Source: Liquidambar formosana (taxonomy: Eukaryota > Streptophyta > Magnoliopsida > Saxifragales > Altingiaceae). From it: DNA of 64,000 bases. This document shows, in pieces, positions 35,501 through 45,724 of this stretch (within the stretch, counting starts at the first letter, position 1; each line of letters opens with the position of its first letter). The notes below the pieces were generated by a model, which was not told the DNA's origin, ran no database searches, and worked only from the letters and a program-made list of their open reading frames with translations. The position numbers and the translations under genes are program-made. The stretch is from NCBI GenBank assembly GCA_039720395.1, contig CM077823.1, positions 33,500,371 to 33,564,370 on the forward strand. The letters run 5' to 3'.

Positions 35501-38500
35501 TTGTATTTATACACAAGGGGTCCATACTAGCCGTTCTGGAACAATAAATGCCGGGAAAAGAAGTTTGGTGGGCAATAAATGCTTCAAATATCCGTTAAAA
35601 AACTAGCCGTTATAATTTTCCCGAAGTTTTCAGCCGGCTGAAAAATCTTTCAGCCGTCTGAAACATCCTTTTCAGCCGTCTGAGTGAGGCTACTGAATAT
35701 TCCAGAGAGGGTGTAAAAGAGGAACACAAGTTCATATTTCTCAGCCGTCTTAAACATGAATTTCAGCCGTCTGAATATTCATTTCAGCCGTCTGATTAAG
35801 GCTGCTGTAAATATCAGAGGGATTAACATTTAGCATATGAACAAGCCTGCTCCTTCAGCCGTCTGATCATGCTTTCAGCCGGCTCAAACCTAATTTCAGC
35901 CGGCTCAAAGAGCCGTCTGAAAAATACAGAGAGAGTGTTCTTTAGGAGTTCACTTTTTCAGCCTGCTGAAAGAGGTTCAGCCTGCTGAAACCTCATTTTC
36001 AGCCGACTGAAACAATGTTTCAGCCGTCTGAAAATCCCTGATTTCAGACAAAATACAACTTTCTTTCCTTTTGAACAGTTCGTCATTTTTAAGTTTTTAA
36101 GGTCATTGAATTTGTAATGTTTTAAGCCCTTCCAACTGGTGAGCAAGGATTGAAAGCAATCTTACAAGATTTTCCTAGCGTTGTCACAAATTGACTTGAT
36201 AAATCTTGATTGCTCTTGAACAATTGATGGATCCATTGCGTTGCTTTCTTATCATCTATGCTTTGCTTGTTTGTGCATTTTGATCCTTGCTGCTTTGAAC
36301 CATTTAGCGGCTTTGATACCTGTCTAGATTCATCACTTAAATGCTCATTAGTCCTTTAAACATCTTCTTATGTATTGTTATCATCAAAACCTCGGGGATT
36401 AAGCCATTTAGGCCAACAATCTCCCCCTTTTTGATGATGACAATCCATAGATGTTTTAATGGGGTAAAAAGCACAACTTTAAGAACAAAAATTCTCCCCC
36501 TATCATTATGCATCATATAGATATAACATTAGAAATATTTAAGATGTATTGTATATAAATTTCAACATTTTATCCAAGTGTAAGCGCTCATGTAAAAGAA
36601 ATTTATAATCAAGATTCAAAAATTCAAAAAATTCATTTCATAATCATGTTGTAATACATCAAGGATTTCCAAAAAGTACACAGAATTTCCATCTATCAAG
36701 ATTTTCATACATCCATATATCTATAAACAAAAACATCTATCAAAATAATTCTCCCCCTTTGTCATCGATCAAAAAAAATCACAAGGGAAAGGCGGGAAGG
36801 GAGGCACGAAGCTGCTGGGTGAGCTGAGCTTGGCAGTCCTTGACGTCCTTGATCTCACACGCCATCTCGTCCATCCGATCATGCATAGCCTCCATTTTGG
36901 TGGAGACGTAGCGCGTCAAGTCCGTCATCTGCTGGGATAGGGCGAGAAACATGTCACGAACAGAGGATGGAGGAGTAGAATGGGAAGGAGGAATGGGAGT
37001 AGGTGGAGTATGGGGAGGAGGAGGGATAGTGGAGGATGAGGGTACTGTAGTGGTGGGTGGGGGAGGAGGAATGGGGAGGTCCTGTCCAGCATGGAGATCC
37101 TGCAGCTCGGTATCATCCTCGACGTCGACGTCAGCAGGAATGGCACCCTTCTTAAGCCAAACTCCATCCATAAGGGTGTAGTTCATCCAACCCAAAAAGG
37201 AGGCGTTGATCTTGTTGCGAAAGGTCGGGTGGAAAACATCGCCGGTGGTAGGAGGAATCCCAAAATGCTCAAAGAGAACTGAGAGAGCTGCTCCATATGG
37301 TAGAATGCTCCGTCCTTCAGTGTCCTTTGCGGCCTTCGACCCTTTGGACTCATGCTTGGTCTTGTCCACGCACAATTTCATGTGATATAACATGAGGTGG
37401 CCGAGATTGATTGCCCGTCCAGTAAGAATGCACCATAATAGGCCAATGTCCGTGTATGTCACGTGATCCTTCCCACCGCCTCGAGGCAAGATGTTGTAAA
37501 ACAAAATTTTATGCAGTAGATTGCACTCAAGACTGAAATCCTTCAGCTGGGGTTTGAAAGGATCTGTGATGTCATCACGACCAAGGATGAGCTTGAGAGC
37601 GTCGACATGATGGAAACCTTCAATGCGCGGCCATGTGTGAGTCTCGGCTATAATAGCACCATCAGAAGGGGAGTGGTACAGGTCATTTAGGAGCTTGTCA
37701 GTGAGAACCATATGCTTGCCCTTGAGGTAGGAGGTGGCGCGTCCGATGGTTGGCATAGAGAAATGAGTGTAGAAGACTCGGACGGTGGTATTGTAGCAAG
37801 GACGTGAGAGAGTGCAAAACTCAAGTAATCCAACAGCTTCCAAGAAAGCACATACCCGAAAATGATGTTGATTTAGGAATGCAGGGTCGACAATCTTCGG
37901 ATACACGACCTTCTTGCTGTAGAATTTTTGGGCGAAAAGCACGCCATGCTCTGGAGTGAGATAAGGAGGTGGATTTGTAGGCTCAGCGGGCTGTTCGTCC
38001 TCAGAAGGCTCACGGCCTGAGTCATAGGCAGGGTCGCCAGGCAGAGGACGAGGGTGAGGAGGTGGAATCGGCGGCGGAGGAGGCTGCTGAGATGCTGGTG
38101 GTGGCTGAGTAGCACCTCGACGAGAGCGGGGGCGAGTAGTCAAAGGTGGAGGAGCAGAGGTATCTTCGGTGTCTGCAACTCCGGCGAGTCTTTCCGGTCG
38201 AGGGCGACTTCGTTGGGTGTTTTTGGCCATGGATTTCTGCCGTTTGGGACGAGAGGAGCTTCCGTCATCGCCGGTAGGAGGTGGATTGGACGCTGTTCGC
38301 TTTAGATTCGCCATGGAAGATAGGGTGAACGAGGTGTGGCAATGGGGGTTAGGGTTTTGGATGTCGGAGATGGAGAATAGGAAAAGCCGCGAAGGGAATT
38401 TTTAAAAAATGAACAGTGTTAGGGTTTGAAAAGTATATATACCCCGATATTTTCAGCCGGCTGAAGATTCTATCAGCCGTCTGAAATTCCTCTTTCGGTC

Positions 38501-41500
38501 GGCTTGGATATATTTCAGCCGGCTGAAACAGCCGTCTGAGAAATCCAGACAACCCTGAATTTGGGAAACCCAAGGGATCCTCTTTCAGCCGTCTGACGAA
38601 GCCAGTCAGCCGTCTGAAAGGTTACTTTCAGTCGTCTTCTACCTTTTTCAGCCGGCTGAAAGTTCCTTCAGCCGTCTGAAAATATCAGACAGAAAAATAA
38701 AAAAAAATTTTGGGTGCAGAAAATCATTATAATGAACATGTTATCAAATTTCATCACTTAAACACATCCCAAGTTCACGTTTAATGAAATTAAACCTATC
38801 TTCTTGAAGTGGTTTTGTAAAAATATCCGCCAATTGATGTTCGGTACCGACAAATTCAATTTCAACATCTCCTTTTTGAACATGATCTCTTATAAAGTGA
38901 TGTCTTATTTCAATATGTTTGGTTCGTGAGTGCTGAATAGGATTCTTAGTAAGATTAATTGCACTTGTATTATCACATTTTATGGGAATATGATCATAAT
39001 GAAGTCCAAAGTCCTCAAGTTGTTGTTTCATGTACAATACTTGTGCACAACAACTTCCGGCCGCCAAATACTCGGCCTCGGCTGTAGAAAGAGCAACCGA
39101 GGTTTGTTTCTTGCTAAACCAAGAAACTAGGGAGTGTCCAAGAAAGTGACACGTCCCACTTGTGCTTTTGCGACCATCTTTGCATCCGGCAAAGTCCGCA
39201 TCGGAGTAACTAAGCATGTCAAATGATGTGAATTTAGGATACCATATGCCAAGATTTATAGTGCCACTAAGATATTTAAATATGCGTTTAACGGCAAACA
39301 TGTGAGATTCTTTAGGACATGATTGATATCTAGCGCACAAACATACACTATACATAATATCCGGTCTACTAGCGGTGAGATAAAGTAAACTACCAATCAT
39401 ACCTCGGTATTTCTTTTGATCAACGTATTTACCTTTCTCATCTTTTTCAAGTTTGATGGAGGTGCTCATTGGTGTGGCGAAATTCCTTCCATCTTCCAAT
39501 CCATACTTCTTGATTAAATCTTTGACATATTTGGATTGATTTAAGAAGGTTCCTTCCTTTGTTTGCTTGATTTGTAAACCAAGGAAGAAGTTGAGTTCGC
39601 CCATCATGCTCATTTCAAATTCTTCTTGCATGACTTTAGCAAAATCCTCACATAAACTTACATTAGTAGAACCAAAGATAATGTCATCAACATATATTTG
39701 AATAATAAGCATGTCCTTATCAATGGTTTTAATAAAAAGTGTGGTGTCAAGTTTTCCCCGTTTAAAACCATTTTTGATTAGAAAACCACTAAGTCTTTCA
39801 TACCAAGCTCTAGGAGCTTGTTTCAATCCATATAAGGCTTTTGATAATTTGAATACGTGGTTTGGAAATTCATGACTTTCAAAACCGGGAGGTTGTTCAA
39901 CATAAACTTCTTCTTCAATAAAACCATTTAGAAAAGCACTCTTGACATCCATTTGAAATAATTTGAAATCTTTATGACATGCAAATGCAAGTAACATCCT
40001 AATGGCTTCAAGTCTAGCAACCGGTGCATATGTTTCATCATAATCAATGCCTTCTTGTTGATTGAAACCTTGGGCAACTAGACGTGCCTTGTTTCTTACA
40101 ATGGTGCCCGATTCATCCTTCTTGTTTCTATATACCCACTTGGTGCCTATTACACCATGGTCATGTGGTCTAGGAACTAAGGTCCAAACCTTGTTCCTTT
40201 CAAATTGGTTAAGCTCTTCTTGCATAGCTAGTATCCAAGATTCATCACTTTCGGCTTCATTTATGTTCTTAGGTTCAATTTGAGATAAAAATGCAAGATG
40301 ATCACATATATTTCTCATGGAAGAACGAGTTCTTACCCCACATGAGGGTTCACCTAGGATTTGATCCTTAGGATGATTCCTCACAAATTTCCAAGTCTTG
40401 GTGACATCCGGATGAAGTGGAGTGTCTTCAATTTTTACTTCTTCTTCCGGTTTCTTGATTTCAATGACTTCATCTTCTTCCTTCTCTTTGTCTTTGCCTT
40501 GTGGGTCTTGCTTGTCATTAAGATTCAAGTTCTCAACTTGTTCTTGCAAGCTTGTACCTATATCATCATCATCATCCACATTTCTCTTGGGAGCAAGTGG
40601 GTTAGTTTCATCAAATACAACATGCATTGATTCTTGAACGGTTAAAGTTCTCTTATTAAACACCCTATATGCTTTGCTCTTCATAGAATAACCAAGAAAC
40701 ACACCTTCATCGGATTTAGAGTCAAATTTAGAAAGTTTATCTCTATCATTTAATATAAAGCATTTACAACCAAAAACTCTAAAGTAACCTATATTAGGCT
40801 TCTTATCATTCCATAATTCATAGGGAGTTTTACCAAGTTTAGATCTTAATAGTACTCGATTCATAACATAGCATGCGGTGTTAACGGCTTCGGCCCAAAA
40901 GTATTGAGGCAAGGAATGTTCATTAAGCATGGTTCTAGACATTTCTTCAAGAGTTCTATTCTTTCTTTCAACCACACCATTTTGTTGAGGAGTTCTAGGA
41001 GCGGAGAAATTATGATCAAAACCATTTTCGTTACAATATTGTTCAATATCTTTATTGACAAATTCGCTCCCCCTATCACTCCTAACATGTGTAATGGTAT
41101 AGCCTTTCTCATTTTGGACTCTTCTACAATATGCAATAAATGTAGCATGAGTCTCATCTTTATGTGCAAGGAAGAACACCCATGTATATCTAGAGTAGTC
41201 ATCAACAATCACAAATGCATAATGCTTCCCTCCAAGACTTGCAATAGCAATGGGTCCAAATAAGTCCATATGAATGAGTTGCAAAGGTCTAGTAGTTGAA
41301 ATATGAGATTTTGTTTTAAAAGAAGACTTGGTTTGTTTTCCAAATTGGCATGCACTACAAACACCATCTTTTGAAAACTTTGCTTTTGGTAATCCTCTAA
41401 CTAGTTCATGCCTAGAAAGTTTTGAAATCAAATCCATGCTAGCATGTCCAAACCTTCTATGCCATAACCAATGATTTTCATTTAAAGCGGAGAAGCAATG

Positions 41501-44500
41501 TACATTTTGTAATGCGATTTCTTCAAACTCTATAGCATAGATGTTACCAATCCTATATGCAACGAATAGGGTCTTACCATCATCCTCAATTATGCATTTA
41601 TTTGATTTAAAAGTAACTCTATAGCCTTTATCACATAGTTGACTAATGCTAAGGAGATTATGCTTTAAGCCATCAACTAATAAAACATTTTCAACACAAA
41701 GTGAGGAATTCTTACCAACCTTTCCAATGCCAATTATCTTACCTTTGGCATTGTCTCCAAATGTCACGAAGCCGCCATCCTTGGGCTTCAAAGAGACGAA
41801 CTTTGATCTATCACCCGTCATATGCCTTGAGCAACCGCTATCAAGAAACCATTTCTCATTGCTTGAGGACTTCAAGCATACCTCATCTTCGTTTGCCATG
41901 AGACAAAAGTTTGCAACTTCTTGATCGCATGAAGCCTCCTCATCTTCTTCATCACTATTTGCTTCATCATCCCAAGTGACGGTGAAAGCCTTCTTCTTGA
42001 ATTTTCTATTGTCCTTGAAGTTGTTGTTGTTGTGGCTCGTCTTGTTGTAGTTGTTGTTGAGTTGGGGGCAATTTATCTTGATATGCCCGGGCTTCTTACA
42101 TTCAAAACACACTTGAGGTTCTCTATTTGAAATCTCTCCTCTATTTGGAATTCTTTTGGAGGAGTCTCCCTTGTTGAATCTCCTTCCTTGATTTCTTCTA
42201 GAAAAGAACCTTTTGAGCTTGTGAGAAATGAAAGCAATGTCTTCATCTTCCTCATTTTCACATTCTTCACTTGGTGTTTCTTCTTCATCTTGTGAGGCTT
42301 TGAGAGCCATACTCTTGGAAGTCTTTCCTTCATCAATTTCACGAGCTTTGAATGCGAGTTCTTGTGTAACCAAGTTGCCATCAAGATCACTCAAGGTCAT
42401 TGATGATAGCTCCTTTGATTGAAGTAGAGTTGTGGTGAGGACGTCCCATTGCTTAGGCAAGCTCCTAAGAATTTTTCTCACCAATTCGGAGTTAGTGTAA
42501 GTTTTTCCAAGAGAACTCAAGGGATTGATAATAGCATTAAATCTAGCAAACATATCTCTAATAGATTCATCCTTTTTCATTTTGAACATTTCATATTCAC
42601 AAACAAGCATGTTAATTTTAGCTTCTTTTACTTGAGATGTTCCTTCATAAGTAACCTCCAATGTGTCCCATATCTCTTTGGCACTAGTGCACCTAGAGAT
42701 TTTGCTAAACTCATCATTAGTTAGAGCACAATATAACAGCCCAATGGCTTTGGAATTAAGTTCTAGGGACTTGTGATCAGCTGTGGTGTATTCTTGCGGT
42801 ACTTTAGGAAGTGTAACTCCATCTACCACTTTAGTAGGGATTAAAGGACCCTTAGAAGTAATATTCCACAGCTCATAGCTAGTGGATTGAATAAAGATTT
42901 GCATTCTAATTTTCCAAAAATTGTAGAGAGATGCATCTCCATTAAAAAGTGGTGGTCTATTGGACGATTGTCCTTCGGAGAATCCGTTACCACTATAGTT
43001 GGCCATATCGTTCCTCGCAAGACAAATATGTCAAATGCTAGAGGTTGGGCTTTGATACCAATTGTTGTCCCAAGTGAATAACCCTAGAGGGGGGGTGAAT
43101 AGGGTTATAGGCCAATTAAAAGGAAATTATAACAATCAAAAATCTGATTATTGCAAGCTAAAATAAATGTAAGACAATGCAATAATAAAGAGATTAAGGA
43201 AAGAAGAATGCAAACGATATAACGAGGTTCGGCCTCCCGCCTACGTCCTCGCCTCAAGAGCGCGCTTGAGGATTCACCAATCCACTATCACTCTCCTTCA
43301 AGGTGGAGTAGCAAACCTTTACAACTTGAGTGTTCTTCACCAACACTTAGCCAAATGCACTCTTCTCAAGTGCTTACAAAGAAAGGTATTCACAACCCTT
43401 TTAATACAAAGTATTTGGAGATGATTTTGTGTACAAAGAAGACTCTCTCAAAGAGTAAATACACAGCAAAATGAAAGCACACTTCAGCTATTGATTGATT
43501 TCAATGAATGCTCACAAGAGGAATTAGGGCTTGTAATTGATTTTCTTGTTTTTGCTCAATGAATGCTCATAAATGAGCTTAAGCCTTGTATTTATACACA
43601 AGGGGTCCATACTAGCCGTTCTGGAACAATAAATGCCGGGAAAAGAAGTTTGGTGGGCAATAAATGCTTCAAATATCCGTTAAAAAACTAGCCGTTATAA
43701 TTTTCCCGAGGTTTTCAGCCGGCTGAAAAATCTTTCAGCCGTCTGAAACATCCTTTTCAGCCGTCTGAGTGAGGCTACTGAATATTCCAGAGAGGGTGTA
43801 AAAGAGGAACACAAGTTCATATTTCTCAGCCGTCTTAAACATGAATTTCAGCCGTCTGAATATTCATTTCAGCCGTCTGATTAAGGCTGCTGTAAATATC
43901 AGAGGGATTAACATTTAGCATATGAACAAGCCTGCTCCTTCAGCCGTCTGATTATGCTTTCAGCCGGCTCAAACCTAATTTCAGCCGGCTCAAAGAGCCG
44001 TCTGAAAAATACAGAGAGAGTGTTCTTTAGGAGTTCACTTTTTCAGCCTGCTGAAAGAGGTTCAGCCTGCTGAAACCTCATTTTCAGCCGACTGAAACAA
44101 TGTTTCAGCCGTCTGAAAATCCCTGATTTCAGACAAAATACAACTTTCTTTCCTTTTGAACAGTTCGTCATTTTTAAGTTTTTAAGGTCATTGAATTTGT
44201 AATGTTTTAAGCCCTTCCAACTGGTGAGCAAGGATTGAAAGCAATCTTACAAGATTTTCCTAGCGTTGTCACAAATTGACTTGATAAATCTTGATTGCTC
44301 TTGAACAATTGATGGATCCATTGCGTTGCTTTCTTATCATCTATGCTTTGCTTGTTTGTGCATTTTGATCCTTGCTGCTTTGAACCATTTAGCGACTTTG
44401 ATACCTGTCTAGATTCATCACTTAAATGCTCATTAGTCCTTTAAACATCTTCTTATGTATTGTTATCATCAAAACCTCGGGGATTAAGCCATTTAGGCCA

Positions 44501-44783
44501 ACAGAACCCCCAAGACGATCCTAAAGGAGTTCAGCCCTAGCTGGGTTGGGACTATCCCACAGTAGAGGAGGAAGTCATTGAGGAGGTCAGGGAAGGGGAC
44601 GCGAACTCCACCCTCCATGAAGGCAGCAATGGGAACAGGGAGGCCATCCTTGGCGTCTGACCTAAAGACGTCCTCCCCAGGCTCAGCAAAGCGGAAGCTA
44701 AACTTCCCATCTTCAAAGCCGTATAGGGCCCTAAACTCAGCTATCTTTGCGGGGTTTTCCCTAATATCGTAAAAGGAAGACAT
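32571..44783 (-). CDS. antisense spliced gene of the Tat element (gypsy-type 'transposase' domain protein)
   Basis: Four exons on the minus strand: exon 1 44783-44504 continued at 34972-34727 (split by the Sirevirus), exon 2 34626-33740, exon 3 33645-33487, exon 4 33413-32571. All introns have GT...AG ends (donors GTAAGA, GTAAAT, GTAAGT) and phases add up to 2415 nt, 804 aa, with no stop once the later insertion is discounted. Residues about 50-95 (GGVRVPFPDLLNDFLLYCGI) match the Pfam family named putative gypsy-type transposon (PF04195 type). Then come acidic, Arg/Ser and Gln-rich stretches (exon 2), a long charged coiled coil (about 536-660) and an acidic Pro/Thr-rich tail. Retrotransposons do not need a transposase, so that family name is not a function. 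Extra antisense genes in this position are known in the Tat lineage; their role is unknown. It was probably intact until the Sirevirus entered exon 1. Confidence 0.85.
34978..36418 (-). repeat. 3' LTR of the Sirevirus, with polypurine tract alongside
   Basis: The minus-strand ends are TGTTGGCCTAAATGG and CTTGGGACAACA. The tract AAAAAGGGGGAGAT (36419-36432) immediately precedes it on the minus strand. Contains the motif array at about 35630-36045. Confidence 0.95.
35630..36045. repeat. array of about 14 TTTCAGCCGNCTGAA-type motifs in the 3' LTR
   Basis: The core CAGCCGGCTG is a perfect palindrome and occurs near 35633; most other copies are one step away (CAGCCGTCTG, CAGCCTGCTG, CAGCCGACTG), so they remain nearly self-complementary. 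The same array recurs at about 43715-44130 in the 5' LTR. Confidence 0.9.
36779..38314 (-). CDS. Sirevirus accessory frame in env position (511 aa, plant transposon protein-like)
   Basis: One open frame downstream of pol, starting MANLKRTASNPPP. Residues 1-105 are basic then Pro-rich. About 120-330 is a folded region (HFRVCAFLEAVGLLEF, RVFYTHFSMP, NDLYHSPSDGA) resembling the domain catalogued as putative plant transposon protein, which is common next to plant retroelements. About 395-450 is Pro/Ser-rich. About 455-505 is a predicted coiled coil (MEAMHDRMDEMACEIKDVKD). I see no signal peptide or membrane segment, so an envelope role is not supported by the sequence. It lies about 430 bp beyond the pol stop, after a motif array, so it would need its own promoter or spliced RNA. 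The function of such frames is unknown. Confidence 0.8.
   Translation of the reverse strand: MANLKRTASNPPPTGDDGSSSRPKRQKSMAKNTQRSRPRPERLAGVADTEDTSAPPPLTTRPRSRRGATQPPPASQQPPPPPIPPPHPRPLPGDPAYDSGREPSEDEQPAEPTNPPPYLTPEHGVLFAQKFYSKKVVYPKIVDPAFLNQHHFRVCAFLEAVGLLEFCTLSRPCYNTTVRVFYTHFSMPTIGRATSYLKGKHMVLTDKLLNDLYHSPSDGAIIAETHTWPRIEGFHHVDALKLILGRDDITDPFKPQLKDFSLECNLLHKILFYNILPRGGGKDHVTYTDIGLLWCILTGRAINLGHLMLYHMKLCVDKTKHESKGSKAAKDTEGRSILPYGAALSVLFEHFGIPPTTGDVFHPTFRNKINASFLGWMNYTLMDGVWLKKGAIPADVDVEDDTELQDLHAGQDLPIPPPPPTTTVPSSSTIPPPPHTPPTPIPPSHSTPPSSVRDMFLALSQQMTDLTRYVSTKMEAMHDRMDEMACEIKDVKDCQAQLTQQLRASLPAFPL
38450..38690. repeat. second motif array, about ten CAGCCGNCTGA copies, between pol and accessory frame
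   Basis: Same motif family as in the LTRs, including three perfect CAGCCGGCTG palindromes. On the minus strand it lies directly upstream of the accessory frame. Confidence 0.9.
38744..43006 (-). CDS. gag-pol: Sirevirus gag-pol polyprotein (1420 aa)
   Basis: A single uninterrupted frame starting MANYSGNGFSEG. Capsid-type gag domain about 20-230; zinc knuckle C300-C303-H308-C313 (CFECKKPGHIKINC); protease centre DSG at 389-391; integrase zinc finger H516, H521, C550, C553; integrase triad D581, D644, E680; copia RT about 930-1170 with YVDD 1105-1108; RNase H about 1265-1400 (YSDADFAGCKDGRKSTSGTC). Ty1/copia order is shown by integrase preceding RT. It would package and copy the element RNA and insert the DNA. 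All checked catalytic residues are intact and gag and pol are in one frame, as expected for many copia elements. The ATG lies 43 bp inside the PBS. Confidence 0.97.
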   Translation of the reverse strand: MANYSGNGFSEGQSSNRPPLFNGDASLYNFWKIRMQIFIQSTSYELWNITSKGPLIPTKVVDGVTLPKVPQEYTTADHKSLELNSKAIGLLYCALTNDEFSKISRCTSAKEIWDTLEVTYEGTSQVKEAKINMLVCEYEMFKMKKDESIRDMFARFNAIINPLSSLGKTYTNSELVRKILRSLPKQWDVLTTTLLQSKELSSMTLSDLDGNLVTQELAFKAREIDEGKTSKSMALKASQDEEETPSEECENEEDEDIAFISHKLKRFFSRRNQGRRFNKGDSSKRIPNRGEISNREPQVCFECKKPGHIKINCPQLNNNYNKTSHNNNNFKDNRKFKKKAFTVTWDDEANSDEEDEEASCDQEVANFCLMANEDEVCLKSSSNEKWFLDSGCSRHMTGDRSKFVSLKPKDGGFVTFGDNAKGKIIGIGKVGKNSSLCVENVLLVDGLKHNLLSISQLCDKGYRVTFKSNKCIIEDDGKTLFVAYRIGNIYAIEFEEIALQNVHCFSALNENHWLWHRRFGHASMDLISKLSRHELVRGLPKAKFSKDGVCSACQFGKQTKSSFKTKSHISTTRPLQLIHMDLFGPIAIASLGGKHYAFVIVDDYSRYTWVFFLAHKDETHATFIAYCRRVQNEKGYTITHVRSDRGSEFVNKDIEQYCNENGFDHNFSAPRTPQQNGVVERKNRTLEEMSRTMLNEHSLPQYFWAEAVNTACYVMNRVLLRSKLGKTPYELWNDKKPNIGYFRVFGCKCFILNDRDKLSKFDSKSDEGVFLGYSMKSKAYRVFNKRTLTVQESMHVVFDETNPLAPKRNVDDDDDIGTSLQEQVENLNLNDKQDPQGKDKEKEEDEVIEIKKPEEEVKIEDTPLHPDVTKTWKFVRNHPKDQILGEPSCGVRTRSSMRNICDHLAFLSQIEPKNINEAESDESWILAMQEELNQFERNKVWTLVPRPHDHGVIGTKWVYRNKKDESGTIVRNKARLVAQGFNQQEGIDYDETYAPVARLEAIRMLLAFACHKDFKLFQMDVKSAFLNGFIEEEVYVEQPPGFESHEFPNHVFKLSKALYGLKQAPRAWYERLSGFLIKNGFKRGKLDTTLFIKTIDKDMLIIQIYVDDIIFGSTNVSLCEDFAKVMQEEFEMSMMGELNFFLGLQIKQTKEGTFLNQSKYVKDLIKKYGLEDGRNFATPMSTSIKLEKDEKGKYVDQKKYRGMIGSLLYLTASRPDIMYSVCLCARYQSCPKESHMFAVKRIFKYLSGTINLGIWYPKFTSFDMLSYSDADFAGCKDGRKSTSGTCHFLGHSLVSWFSKKQTSVALSTAEAEYLAAGSCCAQVLYMKQQLEDFGLHYDHIPIKCDNTSAINLTKNPIQHSRTKHIEIRHHFIRDHVQKGDVEIEFVGTEHQLADIFTKPLQEDRFNFIKRELGMCLSDEI
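43049..43060 (-). other. primer-binding site of the Sirevirus (initiator Met tRNA)
   Basis: The minus strand reads TGGTATCAAAGC two bases inside the 5' LTR, matching the usual copia primer-binding motif for initiator-Met tRNA with one change. Confidence 0.9.
43063..44503 (-). repeat. 5' LTR of the Sirevirus with TATA box
   Basis: 1441 bp, same length as the other LTR. A TATAAATAC box on the minus strand at about 43588-43597 is the likely core promoter; the motif array (43715-44130) lies about 120-540 bp upstream of it. Confidence 0.95.
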
Positions 44784-45724
44784 CTGCCAAGACGAAAGGC
44801 AAAGGTTAAATCCAGGGATAACTCAACCCATGCCAACATGCCCCGACCTAAAACTTCAAGGTCAAGTCCTGACAGGTATGTTATCCCTGCCTTGACAGAC
44901 CCAAAATTTTTCTAAGTGTCAGCTCGGGGAACACTAAACTCGGTGTTGGGAAAAGACAAAAGAGGACACCAAAAAACTTTTTTCTCAAATTTACCCCGAG
45001 ATGGAGTTTTTCAAACCCTAAAAGGCGGGAAAATCGGTATCTTGGTGATTTGCCCCAAAAACAGAGGAAAACCCTAGGATTACGAAGCAAACCCCAAGAA
45101 CATCTCCAACAACCGCAAAAAGGAAAATACACTGAACAAATTGAAGAATAAAGAACAAAACGAGTTATACCTTTACAAAGATCAAGCGGTGGTCACGAAT
45201 GCTGTTTCGCCGGAGAAGCTGTGCGACTTGTTGCTGAAAACCTCCGAGGGTTGAATCAAACGGGAAGAATACCAACGGAGAATAGCGCTGGAGAAACGAT
45301 TCGCAAAGGCAGTGAAGAAGAACAGAACGGATCTTCTCCCACAAGCGAGCGGTTTGAACAGTGGATTTCGGTGGAAAAGACGGAGTTTTCTTGGTGAAGA
45401 CAGAAAGCAGAAAGCAAAGACAGTAGAGAGAGAAAACGGAGAACAGAATGCAGAGAGAAAAGCAAAGAGTAGAGAGAGAATGCAGGAGATAAAGTGAGCT
45501 GTAATTTGCTTCCCTCCAAAGACATAATGCTTCTGGGGCATTAAATGCAGATCGTATGGTTCCAAGGCACATGACGTCATCACCTTGGAATACGGAAAGG
45601 CTTAACCGCCTCTTTGCCAGATAAGCCCTAGAATGCCAAGCGGCATAGGGGCACAGGGAAAAACACTTAGCAAAATAAAATTATGACAAGTCCCAACTCG
45701 GGAATGTCATAATTTGGGGCAAAT
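44784..45724 (-). other. upstream region of the antisense gene and 3' end of Tat internal DNA
   Basis: No convincing protein. On the minus strand a CT-rich leader-like stretch (about 45400-45480) precedes the antisense ATG at 44783 and may be its 5' UTR or promoter area. On the plus strand TTTGGGGCAAA (45713-45723) is a weak polypurine tract next to the 3' LTR. Confidence 0.55.

Larger units (their letters stand above)
34978..44503 (-). mobile_element. Sirevirus-type Ty1/copia retrotransposon, structurally complete
   Basis: LTRs are 34978-36418 and 43063-44503, each 1441 bp, differing at about seven positions (all transitions). Target copies GAACC lie at 34973-34977 and 44504-44508. Order on the minus strand: 5' LTR, initiator-Met tRNA primer-binding site, 1420-codon gag-pol, an array of palindrome-related motifs, a 511-codon accessory frame in the env position, polypurine tract, 3' LTR. 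Long LTRs, gag type, iMet PBS and the extra frame fit Sireviruses. No stop or frameshift is seen, so it may be competent. Confidence 0.95.

Noticed and set aside
35958..36146. A 62-residue frame found identically at 35958-36146 and 44043-44231
   Set aside because: It lies inside the two LTRs of the Sirevirus; the identity reflects LTR duplication, and it reads through the motif array.
35630..38690. CRISPR-like array from the recurring CAGCCGTCTGA motif
   Set aside because: Plant nuclear DNA; spacing is irregular, the motif is short and palindromic, and it tracks Sirevirus regulatory regions.
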